A program made the translations under genes and the position numbers. From NCBI RefSeq assembly GCF_015751765.1, contig NZ_JADOTX010000001.1, positions 2,914,001-2,978,000 on the forward strand: a DNA stretch of 64,000 nucleotides. Reading direction: 5' to 3'. The stretch is from Micromonospora ureilytica (GTDB lineage: Bacteria > Actinomycetota > Actinomycetes > Mycobacteriales > Micromonosporaceae). The number at the start of each line of letters is the position of its first letter. Position 1 is the first letter of the stretch. Shown here in pieces: positions 1-8,273 of this stretch. The notes under the pieces were generated by a model that was not told the DNA's origin, did not search any database, and saw only the letters and a program-made list of their open reading frames with translations.

Positions 1-32
1 CTTGCGCGGAGGTTCCCGAGTTGAACGGGAAT

Positions 33-44
33 AGAAGGAAGCGC
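33..44. repeat. 12-bp direct repeat, left copy
   Basis: AGAAGGAAGCGC occurs here and again at 2330-2341 inside the insertion that splits the tRNA-Arg-like gene. The two copies bracket the TerD-like gene. On the minus strand the left copy is followed by a hairpin (14-30) with a canonical T-loop (TTCAACT) on a 5-bp stem, as in a tRNA T-arm, but the spacing rules out a whole tRNA. The repeat could be an attachment-site remnant; a chance match is also possible because it is short. Confidence 0.35.
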
Positions 45-69
45 CTGCATGGCCTCGGCTGTCGCAGAC

Positions 70-2229
70 CTACTCAGGGATCAGCTCACTGAGTCGGTCC
101 AGTGTATATGCCTCCGACCCGACTGGCAGGTCCTCGGGCGCCTGAATGCCGATAAACGTGACCGGCTCGTTCGGTGGGCGACCGTCCCACGTCATCACCT
201 CGGCCCGTGCGCGCCATCGGTCGACAAGGTATGACAAGGTGAGGTAACGCCGCTCCATCAGTGCTCGTACCCGGTCGGCCGTCGTGAAACTGTTGTCCTC
301 CACCCGGTTGAATGACGGCGTACCCCGCAGGTACAGGTGCAGCCACACGGCCTGCCAGCCGCCCTCACCCTTGGCGAACACCATCGGCAGCGCGATCCGA
401 CCCTGGCCACGCAGGTGCGAACGCGCCCGGACCGTCCGTGCGTCAAATGGTGGCCCGAGCTGGTCCTGCGTGCGGGTCTGGTAGCCGAACATCGACTCGG
501 CAACCTCGTCGAACGACTCACCCGTATAGATGTATACCTGCGGAACGACATAGCGACCATCGATCGTCATGGGCATGTCGATGAACTCGGTTGCACCGTT
601 TGCCGCGTCGGTGATGTCGCCGGAATGCACCACGCCGTTGTGGCGGTAGTTCGTCCACGACACTTGGCCGGCACCATGGAACTCGTCATCGAGCAGCAGC
701 ACCGACAGGTCGTAGTCGGTGCGACGACTCGCCTGGCGCCAGTACATGAAGAAGCGCAGCAGCTCACCAGACACCGACGCCCGCGAGCCCCTTGGCAGGA
801 CCGCGAAGCCGCCCTCCGCCGCCTTGCCGGACAGCGGCAGTGCGACGTCGAGCACCTCCGGGTCCACCAGCAGAGGCCGATCCTGCTTCGGCAGTCGGGC
901 GCTGATCTCGGCGTCGAGCATCGACGACAGCTCGGCCACCAGCTCGGCTGGCAGCGGTGGCCGCTCGTCGGGGCCGACCCATGCGTTGCGCGAGCGGCTC
1001 GCGTACATCCGGGCCGACGCGGGCGTCAGCCGGTTGTCGACATGCTCCCGCAGCGAGAGCAGCACTCGGCCCGACGCCGAGTCGAGCGCACCGGTGACTG
1101 CGTCGACGACAGCGGTTCGCTCTGACGCCGGCGCCAGCCGCAGCAGCCGGTCCGCCGATCGCAGGAGCAGGCCCGGCGCCGCCGACAGTACCGAGGCGGC
1201 CGGACCGATAGCGCCGGCACGGATCGCCGCCTCCGCTCGGCCGGCGAGGTTGCGTACCCGCCGCTCGCCACGCGCGACCGCGAACACCTCCTGCGCGTGC
1301 GGCCACTGGTCGTACTCATGCGGGTGCAACCGCTCCCCGAGCCGCTTCCACCGTTCCGCGTAGCGCACGACGTCACCAAGCTTGTCCGAACTCGCACCGA
1401 CGACGTTGTTCAGGGCGGCAAGCAGCATCCGCCGCTCCGGGCGCCGGAAGGCGCGGAATCGCGTGGGCGTCTCGAGCGAGGCGTCCCCGCCGGATACCTG
1501 GCAGGCAAGGCGCAGCACGTCGGTCGTCGTGTCCACGCCGACCAGCGTCCGGCCGAGGACGAGCCGGATCCCGTTGAGCACGGCACGGTTCTCCCGTACC
1601 GGGATCTCGGCCGGCTGCGCGCCGTCCAAGCAGGCGACCGCAAGCTCGCTGAGGATCGCAAGGTCAGCCTCACCGAGTGGCGTCGAGCTACCAGCCAGGG
1701 TCAGATAGAGCCGCGCTGCCTCCACGTCGGCGGTATCGCCGAGACGCAGCAAGGTCACCCGGTCACCGGCAGCGGTGATGAGGTCGTCATGCGCGGCCAA
1801 TAGCTGGGCATAGGTGTGCTGGTAGGCCCCGTAGGCCGGTAGATCGAGCAGGTTCACCCCGCCCGAGGCGACGGCATCCCGCAGCTGCGCGTCGGTCGCT
1901 GTGCCCCCGCCGGCGAGTACGGCCGCCCGAAGCCGGTCCGTCCAGAAGTCAACGGTGTCGGGCACGTCGTCCGGGAAGCCGATGAAATAGGCGTTGTGCT
2001 GGACATGATCGCCCACCAGTTCACGCACAGCCGAAACGACCATGGCGGCAAGGTCCATCGCTGGAGCGGGGGCCAGGGTGCCGATGTGTTCCAGCAGAGC
2101 CCGCGACGCCGAAAACCCGACATCGAGCAGTGTCGCATCCAGTTGCCGGGCCACCGGCGTGCCATCGCCGGCCGCGCCTTTGCTGGCCGGCACGCGCAGG
2201 GCCTTCTGGATGATCAGCTTCTCGAGCAC
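70..2229 (-). CDS. TerD-family protein with a long N-terminal region
   Basis: A 719-residue cytoplasmic protein. The C-terminal 240 residues resemble the TerD/TerZ (calcium-binding stress protein) fold: a DYDLSVLLLDDE strand near residue 505, then a segment ending in SGDITDAANGATEFIDM, which matches the usual 'D-x-D-x-S...H-x-GD...E' layout. TerD proteins bind Ca2+ and are linked to tellurite and general stress resistance and to conflict systems; the biochemical role is poorly known. The N-terminal 480 residues are not recognised. I place the start at a GTG preceded by GGGGAAC, because a longer open frame would run into the tRNA-like gene at 2285-2413. No other ter genes are beside it, so it is a solitary member. 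Confidence 0.7.
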   Translation of the reverse strand: MLEKLIIQKALRVPASKGAAGDGTPVARQLDATLLDVGFSASRALLEHIGTLAPAPAMDLAAMVVSAVRELVGDHVQHNAYFIGFPDDVPDTVDFWTDRLRAAVLAGGGTATDAQLRDAVASGGVNLLDLPAYGAYQHTYAQLLAAHDDLITAAGDRVTLLRLGDTADVEAARLYLTLAGSSTPLGEADLAILSELAVACLDGAQPAEIPVRENRAVLNGIRLVLGRTLVGVDTTTDVLRLACQVSGGDASLETPTRFRAFRRPERRMLLAALNNVVGASSDKLGDVVRYAERWKRLGERLHPHEYDQWPHAQEVFAVARGERRVRNLAGRAEAAIRAGAIGPAASVLSAAPGLLLRSADRLLRLAPASERTAVVDAVTGALDSASGRVLLSLREHVDNRLTPASARMYASRSRNAWVGPDERPPLPAELVAELSSMLDAEISARLPKQDRPLLVDPEVLDVALPLSGKAAEGGFAVLPRGSRASVSGELLRFFMYWRQASRRTDYDLSVLLLDDEFHGAGQVSWTNYRHNGVVHSGDITDAANGATEFIDMPMTIDGRYVVPQVYIYTGESFDEVAESMFGYQTRTQDQLGPPFDARTVRARSHLRGQGRIALPMVFAKGEGGWQAVWLHLYLRGTPSFNRVEDNSFTTADRVRALMERRYLTLSYLVDRWRARAEVMTWDGRPPNEPVTFIGIQAPEDLPVGSEAYTLDRLSELIPE

Positions 2230-2284
2230 GTGGTTCCCCGTTCCGGTCAACTCCGGCCGTTGCCGGCACGCAGCCGCGGCATAG

Positions 2285-2413
2285 TGGGTCGCCGGGGACT
2301 CGAACCCCGAACCCTTCGATCCAACTAGGAGAAGGAAGCGCACCCATCGCCGCGCAAGCGGAGAGCGGACCCGCTACTCAGTCGAATGCTCTATCCAGTT
2401 GAGCTAGCGACCC
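2285..2413 (-). tRNA. tRNA-Arg-like gene interrupted in the anticodon loop (pseudogene or intron-bearing)
   Basis: Read on the minus strand, all arms fit: acceptor GGGTCGC/GCGACCC, TA at 8-9, D-stem GCTC/GAGC with loop AACTGGATA, anticodon stem TTCGA/TCGAA, 5-nt variable loop GGGTT, T-stem CGGGG/CCCCG with loop TTCGAGT, discriminator A and no CCA. The anticodon loop is 62 nt instead of 7, an excess of 55 nt. The D-arm sequence is the one usual for actinomycete tRNA-Arg(UCU), and a CTTCT motif lies inside the insertion, so Arg(UCU) is my inference; the anticodon cannot be fixed. Known bacterial tRNA introns are group I introns of about 200 nt or more, so this insert is too short for one. It could be a scar of an integrative element or a rare intron. 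Confidence 0.6.
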
Positions 2414-2507
2414 AGATGTCGATCATCGCACCGACTGGGCTGACATGGCTATCCCGTTTCGAAGTCACTGCCCGCTGCGGCGGACATGAGCGTGCCGTTC
2501 CCTGGCG

Positions 2508-2783
2508 GTGACGGCAAGCGCTGGCAGCATCGGCGCAGCCCTCGTCGGCATTGCCACCGCCCTCACCATCAGCCGCCGCCGTACGATCCGCGCCATCACC
2601 GCACCCGGTCTCGCCATCGGCTACGCCCTCGTCATCACCGTTGACACCACCGGCGCCCTCATCGTTGGCTACCTCGCCGCCCTCACCTGGTGGGGCATCC
2701 GACTCACCGCACACACCCTGCGGCTCGCCTTCCCCCAGCCAGGAACGGCACTGCGCCGCCTCGCCGACCGGACGGGCGGCTGA
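2508..2783 (+). CDS. small membrane protein, possibly from an integrative element
   Basis: 91 residues starting at GTG. Two hydrophobic segments are visible (about residues 7-20 and 33-62), with arginine-rich turns between and after them. No family was recognised with confidence. Small two-helix membrane proteins of this kind accompany transfer genes in actinomycete integrative conjugative elements, and other element relics lie nearby, so an element origin is plausible. It sits just beyond the split tRNA. Confidence 0.4.
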   Translation: MTASAGSIGAALVGIATALTISRRRTIRAITAPGLAIGYALVITVDTTGALIVGYLAALTWWGIRLTAHTLRLAFPQPGTALRRLADRTGG

Positions 2784-2784
2784 A

Positions 2785-2932
2785 GGACCGCGAAGCCCCT
2801 CGGGCTGCTACCACCGCACCTACAACGGCTATGGCAGCGACGCCGGACGCATCGACCATGCGCGCAGCATCTACGTCGGCCAGCAGCAAATCCTCGCCCA
2901 ACTCGACCCATTACTCGTCCCTGCTCTCCTGC
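2785..2932 (+). pseudogene. short coding remnant cut by the IS630-like element
   Basis: The frame through 2812 reads HRTYNGYGSDAGRIDHARSI and continues as a sensible amphipathic sequence with high third-position GC until it runs into the mobile element at 2933. No start codon or Shine-Dalgarno sequence is evident. I read it as the surviving tail of a small gene whose 3' end was lost to the insertion. Family unknown. Confidence 0.25.
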
Positions 2933-3313
2933 CTAGTGCTCTGACCACGAACGTTCACGGTGTTGGATGACACGCCGTCCGGCCTGTCGGTCGGGCGGTG
3001 TCGGGGCGGTCCGGCTGTAGCGGTGGCAGAACCGGTACGCGTGCGGCGGCTCAGTGATCAGGAAGCAGCCCAGTTCGGACCGCTAGGCACCTTCGTCATC
3101 GCTGGCTCGAACCACCCCAACCCCCCCGCGTTGACCCGGCGGTTGCAGGCCTACCTTCGGTGGCGCAACGCCAACTCCCGCCGCCCCGACATCCTGGCCG
3201 CCCAACGCTGCGAACGCGCCCGCATCCGCAGCGAACGACAACGACACTGGGGCCAACCCACCACCCGAGCAGCCTGACCCCAACACCGTCAACGTTCGTG
3301 GTCACGGCACTAG
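2933..3313 (+). mobile_element. IS630-family internally deleted element (MITE-like)
   Basis: A 381-bp unit bounded by 34-bp terminal inverted repeats (2933-2966 and 3280-3313) that match at 31 of 34 positions. Both ends begin CTAG, in keeping with the TA target of IS630/Tc1/mariner elements. It encloses a transposase gene with its middle deleted, so it cannot move on its own but could be mobilised by a full-length relative. Confidence 0.8.
3023..3277 (+). pseudogene. IS630-family transposase, central region deleted
   Basis: The first 14 residues (VAEPVRVRRLSDQE) are the usual N-terminus of actinomycete IS630-type transposases. They are followed directly by the usual C-terminus: a FGPL...TF segment, SNHPNPPALTRRLQAYLRWR, then a basic tail. 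The HTH region and most of the DDE catalytic domain are missing, while the reading frame is kept across the junction. About 84 residues remain of an expected 350 or so. It lies wholly within the inverted repeats at 2933-3313. Confidence 0.8.
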
Positions 3314-3474
3314 ATGCTAGATGGCGGTAGCGCAACAGCAGTCGAGTGCAACCCGCGACGGGCAGTCGTCTGCGACGGTGGCCCGCAACAACAGGAGAGA
3401 CGAACGCAACGACCCGTGACGCACCCTGCCGATCCGGCAGAACAACGCTGTCCCGGCCTGAGTATCCGATGGGC

Positions 3475-3960
3475 TCAGGCTTTGGGGGCCACGCGGACGA
3501 CGCTCGCTCCGCCTATGACTCCGCCATCCTCTCGTACGGCAAAGATCAGGTTGTAAGAACCGGGCGGCGCGTCCCTCGCGATGGGAATGACGCTGACCGG
3601 TCGTTCGCCCGCCGCACCGGATGGCCGCACCGGCTGGGCCTCGAACGTCACCTCTCCCAGAGCAGGCCGAGCTGTACCCCCGGCAGCGCTCTTCAGTTCA
3701 CTGACGTCCCCGTACGGGCCAGTCAGACGCGCAGTCAGCTCGACCTGTGTCGAATTCGCGGCGGGGTCGGTCCCCGGCTTGACGATCCAGTGAACCGTCA
3801 TGTCCTGGCCAGGCTGGTAGACCGTGTCCACGTCCTCGCCATCGCAACACGTGTAGGTCGTCGGGGTGCCTGCTGGGGTGGTGGACCGCCCGGAGCCGCA
3901 ACCCGACATGACCAGCAAGGCCAGGCAGGCAACGGCCGCCACAGGCCGGCACGTTTTCAT
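3475..3960 (-). CDS. secreted lipoprotein of unknown function
   Basis: 161 residues. A short basic N-terminus, a hydrophobic stretch and the lipobox LVMSGC (Cys21) mark a type II signal peptide, so the mature protein should be lipid-anchored on the outer face of the membrane. The mature part has a beta-rich look (DMTVHWIVKPG, VELTARLTGPYG, PPGSYNLIFAV), like an immunoglobulin-type domain; no family is assigned. I chose the ATG at 3960 because TACGCT (3968-3973) lies 7 nt upstream, fitting leaderless transcription; an in-frame ATG at 3966 is the alternative. Confidence 0.65.
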   Translation of the reverse strand: MKTCRPVAAVACLALLVMSGCGSGRSTTPAGTPTTYTCCDGEDVDTVYQPGQDMTVHWIVKPGTDPAANSTQVELTARLTGPYGDVSELKSAAGGTARPALGEVTFEAQPVRPSGAAGERPVSVIPIARDAPPGSYNLIFAVREDGGVIGGASVVRVAPKA

Positions 3961-4179
3961 GAGCATGAGCGTATCGAGCACTGTCCTCGAACGTCTCCCC
4001 GGACAGACCTGGCCCCGCCAGCATCCAGTTAATGGGCCGGCTCTGAAGTGAACGCTCACGAGTCTGGACGCCGCGCCGTCGAGTAGTTGCCGGCCCGATA
4101 GCCGATCTGCTTCCGCCAGGCGTCCCTGTCCATGGCAGACGTACGCTGTCGTTCGACGGGCAACTGCCTCTACCTGCTG

Positions 4180-4815
4180 CTACGAAGCGGCAATCGGGTA
4201 GCCAATCGTGGCGATGTCTTGCCTCAGTTCAGCAACGGTGAGTTGAGGGTTCAGCACCTGTAGCACGCGGTCGGTGAGCGGCCGGTTGGCGACGACGTGC
4301 TCGACCGCCGCCCGATCCGCCTCGATCTCGTAGTAGTAGCTGGCGAACTCGACGAAACGGTCAACGATGTCGTCAAGCAGGATCTCGAGCATGGCGGACC
4401 CGTCCGGTCCGGTGTCGTCGTACGGCCCACGAAGTGGCGGAAAGGCGATTCCGTCACCGGCGTGCCAGCGGTCGTCATCGGCCAGCCGCCATATGACCGC
4501 GGTAGCGATGAACTGCCCGGCCTCGTCGCAGAAGGCAGGTTCCTCGATCTGTGGACGCAGCTCCGTGGGCAGCCCGTCGAGCAGTCCCGGCCACAGCTCG
4601 TAGTCTGGATCGCCGTAGGGCGACATCGCCGACTCGTGATCGAAGACCCGGATGAACACGCCGTCGGGGGTGAACACGACGGCCCACTCGTCGCCGCTGC
4701 CGTTGCTCATCAGCGCCGCCTCATCCGTGCCCCAGGCACGGGTGTAGGCGTAGTACGCGGCCCCGCCGTCGATGATGCATTCCACCAGGGCCAATGCCTT
4801 ACACCGCTGCCGCAA
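4180..4815 (-). CDS. uncharacterised actinobacterial protein, possibly immunity-like
   Basis: 211 residues, acidic, no signal peptide or membrane segment. The pattern AALMSNGSGDEW, FTPDGVFIRVFDHES, MSPYG, WPGLLDGLP and EEPAFCDEAG belongs to an uncharacterised family I have seen in streptomycetes and micromonosporae. It has the compact acidic character of SUKH-type immunity proteins, but that is inference. The longest frame begins at TTG; a nearby GTG at about 4785 is a possible alternative because no clear ribosome-binding site precedes either. It stands alone. Confidence 0.55.
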   Translation of the reverse strand: MRQRCKALALVECIIDGGAAYYAYTRAWGTDEAALMSNGSGDEWAVVFTPDGVFIRVFDHESAMSPYGDPDYELWPGLLDGLPTELRPQIEEPAFCDEAGQFIATAVIWRLADDDRWHAGDGIAFPPLRGPYDDTGPDGSAMLEILLDDIVDRFVEFASYYYEIEADRAAVEHVVANRPLTDRVLQVLNPQLTVAELRQDIATIGYPIAAS

Positions 4816-5114
4816 CCGGTCGAAGGAACGCGATCACCCGATCGCGAGGGCGAAGGCGGGCCGAGACGTCGGAAAGCGTGGTCGTGGAGCGACGGTGGGT
4901 GGATCGGAATCGGGGGGTCGCGGGGCACCCCCGATCGGAGGATGTCCCCCGGTGGGACTGTCGGGACGGTTGATCATGACTCATGTAGGTCTCCTAGCTG
5001 CGCTGTTGGGTGAGCAGCGACTGATTTGCAGGCTGCCCGCAACGACCATGTCCGGGCCGGACCGCCGACCAGGGCGCGAACCCACTCCGGTGTATGGAGC
5101 AGGAGGCTCCGACG
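4816..5114. other. intergenic stretch, nothing recognised
   Basis: About 300 bp with mixed short frames and no clear coding bias, repeat or hairpin. It separates the protein ending at 4815 from the conjugation-ATPase stump. Confidence 0.4.
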
Positions 5115-5567
5115 TCATTCGCTGCGGCGGGATGGACTCCCCCGTTCGCTGACGGCGAGACGCTTGGCGAGCTGCTCGATGGCGGTCGGGTCTGTCGCAC
5201 TCCCGCTCGCAGCAGCACAGGCGGCCCGGATGTGCGTGGCGGCGCCGACCACAGGGCGGGGTGGCCGGGTGTGCAGGGTGAACGACGCGGTCTCCCGGTT
5301 GCCGATGACCAGCCTCGCGGCTGCCTGGTAGGCGTCCAGATGGCTCAGATCGTGTTCGGACAGTTCGGGGAACATGTGCCGGGCCATCTGGTGCGCATCT
5401 TCGGGCGCCACGTTGAAGGTGATCTTGTTGCGGGCGTTCGCGCTCAATGCGAGCTGGGTGGGTCGTGGCAATTGAGCGAGGTCCTGGTGGGCCAGCACCA
5501 GGCTCAGGCGGTAGCCGCGCGCTTCGGCAAGCATGTCGTCCACCGAGCCGGGCAGATTCAGAACGTT
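5115..5567 (-). pseudogene. C-terminal fragment of a conjugation ATPase (TraM-recognition/type IV coupling type)
   Basis: About 150 residues, readable from NVLNLPGSVDDMLAEARGY onward. The sequence matches the last part of large actinomycete plasmid/ICE ATPases: DDMLAEARGY, LVLAHQDLAQLP, LSANARNKITFNVAPEDA, LSEHDLSHLDAYQAAARL and FTLHTRPPRPVVG. In those proteins this region follows the Walker B part of a P-loop ATPase that drives DNA transfer. The Walker A half and everything before it are missing; upstream frames are broken (a stop occurs in another frame near 5560). It is a truncated relic of a conjugative element. Confidence 0.7.
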
Positions 5568-5856
5568 GTGGCGGGACCCCGCACGGAGATCGCCAACAGG
5601 GTCCGTTTCGACAGCTCAACAGTCTGTTGGCTGGCGTTGGGTAGAAACCTTGCCAACGGAGTGCGTCCGGCTTTCGCCGTGGGAAATCGGCTCGGGCCCC
5701 GGGGCGTCTCTGCCGCGACAATGTCCTCGCCATGGCGAGACGTCCAGCCCAGCGCCCGGGGTCCCCCGGATCTTGGTCATTCACGTACCGTGGTCCTACC
5801 TCGCCGTGGCGGGCGCATCACGGAAAGCGTTGGCCGAGCAGGAAGCCGGGGGGCGA

Positions 5857-6513
5857 ATGCAGCAGGGCAGCAGGCATGAACGCCTTAAACTGGCGAGTCT
5901 GGACTTCCTGGGCGACGATTCCGCCTTGCGCGAGCAGGCCGATCGTGCGCTGCGCGGGACGGGACGTGAAGTGCGACCCGAGGAGCGCTCCGGGGCGGAC
6001 CAGACCGGCTCCGTCCGCGTGGTGGTCGACACCCAGCGAGAGGTCTCAGCTGTCACGATCGCTCGTGACTGGCGCAGCCGGGTCGGCCCCAGCGGGTTCG
6101 CCGATGCGCTCTTCGAGGCGTACGCCGACGCCGTGCAGGCTGCCCTCGAACTGGCGGCTCTCCTTCGTCTGCAGGCGGAGGAGAGTGGTCCTGCATCGCC
6201 GGAACGGGAACCGCTGGACAGGAGCCCCGAGCGGGACGTCGACGAGCACACCTGGCTGCGCGACACCTGGCGAACGCTGTCCGCCCTCGACGCAGAGCTC
6301 GACGCTGCGACTCGCCTGCCCAAGCGGACGGACGAGTCGAGCATGTCGAGCCCGAACGGCTGTCTGACGTTGCACATCCGCGGCGGCGGCATCACCGGCA
6401 TCACCGGCGACGTCAGGCGGATCGCACAGGCAGACGCGGGTCAGCTGCAGTTCGAAGCCGGTTCCCTCTTCCGCGCGTTCGAGCTGGCCAGCGCCAGACG
6501 GACTGGATCGTGA
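5857..6513 (+). CDS. YbaB/EbfC-like protein of a T7SS-associated cluster
   Basis: 218 residues. Residues about 45-95 (VRVVVDTQREVSAVTIARDW, then FADALFEAYADAVQAA) have the strand-then-helix layout of YbaB/EbfC nucleoid-associated proteins, which in actinobacteria often precede WXG100-type genes. A run of Gly and Pro gives a preceding ribosome site (GGGGGG, 4 nt before ATG). The next gene starts 9 nt after this one, so they are cotranscribed. The DNA-binding role is inferred from the family; the C-terminal half (GGGITGITGDVRRI) is not recognised. Confidence 0.55.
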   Translation: MQQGSRHERLKLASLDFLGDDSALREQADRALRGTGREVRPEERSGADQTGSVRVVVDTQREVSAVTIARDWRSRVGPSGFADALFEAYADAVQAALELAALLRLQAEESGPASPEREPLDRSPERDVDEHTWLRDTWRTLSALDAELDAATRLPKRTDESSMSSPNGCLTLHIRGGGITGITGDVRRIAQADAGQLQFEAGSLFRAFELASARRTGS

Positions 6514-6522
6514 GGTAGTGAG

Positions 6523-6840
6523 ATGGCTGAACTGAACGTCATCACCGATTCGCTACGTGATGAGGGAGCTAAGTGGCTGATGCTGTCGGACCGGGTCGCC
6601 GCCATCAAGGTCGCTGCGGAGCAGCTGCACCTCGACCCATCAGCCTTCTTCATCGGTGACGCGAATGTCCTCATCCACTCACTGGCATACAGGGATTTCC
6701 ACACCTTCATGGTCGCCGTTCTGAATGGGGCGGTGACGGAATTCGAACAGGTGGGCGAGGCCCTGCGGCACATCGCCGACGAGTACGACCGGGCCGACGA
6801 GGTCGTCTCACTCGACCTCAACAAGATCTACAAGGCCTAG
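6523..6840 (+). CDS. EspC/WXG100-like T7SS substrate candidate
   Basis: 105 residues, mainly helical and acidic, with no Sec signal. It ends with the T7SS export signature Y-x-x-x-D (YDRAD, residues 88-92) after a long helix, as in EspC- and ESAT-6-like proteins. The usual WXG turn is not obvious, so the fit is to the EspC/DUF2580 type rather than to classical WXG100. GAGGTAGTGAG precedes the ATG. It lies between a YbaB-like gene and a WxGD-bearing helical protein, an arrangement common to T7SS effector loci. Confidence 0.6.
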   Translation: MAELNVITDSLRDEGAKWLMLSDRVAAIKVAAEQLHLDPSAFFIGDANVLIHSLAYRDFHTFMVAVLNGAVTEFEQVGEALRHIADEYDRADEVVSLDLNKIYKA

Positions 6841-6881
6841 CGACCGACCGCGCGACGTTCGGAGAGGGCACGGAGCACCCC

Positions 6882-7631
6882 ATGCAGCCAGGCACCACTG
6901 ATCTCGAGTACGGGGAACCGTTCAACAAGGCGTTCGACCACATCCGCGCCGGCATCGACACGGCGATCGCCACGTTCAACGAGATCGTCGAGCACGTCCA
7001 GCAGTGGAAGTGGCTCCTCGGACCCGCAGCACTCCTGTGGATCAAGCACAGCCTGGACAGCACCAAAACGGCACTGAACGCCGTCCTCGACCGAGTCGAG
7101 CAAGCCTTGGAGCACCAACTGCCGGTGCTCTCGCTGATCGAGGTCAGCTTCCGCTGGGTCAACGACGTGAAGACCCCGGTCTCCGATCTTTCTTCCGCCA
7201 CCACCGACCCGGCGAACGAGAACCTGCCCAAGTGGACCGGCGACGCCGCGAGTGCCTACAACGCCAAGGCACTCAAGCAGAAGGCCGCGGTCGACGAGTC
7301 CGTCGTCAAGTCGGAGTTCATCAGCCAGTGGCTGTTCACGATCGCCAAGGCGAACGTCGACTACGCCGTCGAACTCGCGAAGATCGTCACGGGACTGGTC
7401 GGCAAACTGGCGCAGGCCGCGGCCGAAGGGGCAACCGTCATCGACCTACCGTGGGCCATCTCCACCCTCGCCGAGTCGGTCGGAGACCTCGTCACCGCCG
7501 GCCTGGACGTTCTGCTCACCATCGGCCAACGCTTCATCGACGCGCTGGGCAACATCCGGGACATCGCCACGCAGGTCGGCGACCACTCGAAGCTACCCGG
7601 TGGGCGGTGGCCCGAGGCCGTCCGCGGATGA
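6882..7631 (+). CDS. WXG-type helical T7SS substrate or scaffold
   Basis: 249 residues, almost entirely predicted helix. A W-x-G motif followed by D-A-A-x-x-Y (KWTGDAASAY, near residue 116) separates two helical halves; this is the turn used by WXG100/PPE-like T7SS proteins. No toxin domain follows it: the C-terminus is a hydrophobic helical run (TVIDLPWAISTLAESVGDL) and a short tail. GGAG lies 6 nt before the ATG. It is the third gene of the 5857-7631 run. Function inferred as an exported partner protein. Confidence 0.55.
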   Translation: MQPGTTDLEYGEPFNKAFDHIRAGIDTAIATFNEIVEHVQQWKWLLGPAALLWIKHSLDSTKTALNAVLDRVEQALEHQLPVLSLIEVSFRWVNDVKTPVSDLSSATTDPANENLPKWTGDAASAYNAKALKQKAAVDESVVKSEFISQWLFTIAKANVDYAVELAKIVTGLVGKLAQAAAEGATVIDLPWAISTLAESVGDLVTAGLDVLLTIGQRFIDALGNIRDIATQVGDHSKLPGGRWPEAVRG

Positions 7632-7643
7632 CCAACGGGCACA

Positions 7644-8273
7644 TCACACCGTGGGTACGGCCGCCTGGGTGGCCTTGAGCAACGTCAGCGCCTTCGGCGC
7701 GAGCGTTTCGGTGGCGGCGTACGAAGCACCGCCGACGGCCAACCAGACCTTCACCACCAGGTTGCCCGTGCGCGCCCGGACCATGTACTCGGCGTACTTG
7801 AAGCCGGGCTCGGAACGCCTGGTGTAGGCCTCGGCCTCGTCGCCCACACCGGTGATGACGCCGGCTGGAGTCATCACCGTCACCTGCGCCGTGCCACGGT
7901 AGAGCAGCCGAGCCTCCTGCTCGCTGACTGGCGTGGACGCCTCCACCCGCAGGTTCGCCTCGTGCCCGTCCTTCGTCCGCATCTCGAACAGACACGACGC
8001 ACCCGGCTGCCCCAGCGGTGGCTTCGGATCGGTGCGGGCCACCGTCAAAGACAGCTCCGCCAACGGCCGAAGATCAGTACGCTTACACAGGTCCAGGTCT
8101 TGAGCGCGGTAGACAGGGCCGACCGAGGCTGCAGGTGCGGTGGAGGCAACGCTGCTCGTGGCCGCCCCGGCGGTCGGCGCAGCCTCCGGAGCCGAGGCAC
8201 CGTCACAGGCGGCAGTGGCGAGTACCGCAACGAGCGCCACGACAAGTCGAGTAACACCGGCCGACGCAGACAC
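7644..8273 (-). CDS. lipoprotein, DUF3558-like
   Basis: 209 residues with a lipoprotein signal peptide: VVALVAVLATAAC, Cys23. An Ala/Ser/Thr-rich linker follows (residues 24-50), then a domain with a Cys pair (LDLCKRTDL and GASCLFEM) and a GVGDEAEAY motif, as in DUF3558-type actinomycete lipoproteins. The role is unknown. Its 3' end faces the T7SS-like gene 12 bp away. The start is GTG; TATGTT at 8280-8285 lies 6 nt upstream, which fits a leaderless mRNA. Confidence 0.65.
   Translation of the reverse strand: MSASAGVTRLVVALVAVLATAACDGASAPEAAPTAGAATSSVASTAPAASVGPVYRAQDLDLCKRTDLRPLAELSLTVARTDPKPPLGQPGASCLFEMRTKDGHEANLRVEASTPVSEQEARLLYRGTAQVTVMTPAGVITGVGDEAEAYTRRSEPGFKYAEYMVRARTGNLVVKVWLAVGGASYAATETLAPKALTLLKATQAAVPTV

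Noticed and set aside
14..30. T-arm-like hairpin at the window edge read as a tRNA
   Set aside because: The T-loop is good, but there is no room for an anticodon stem and variable loop; no acceptor partner in view.
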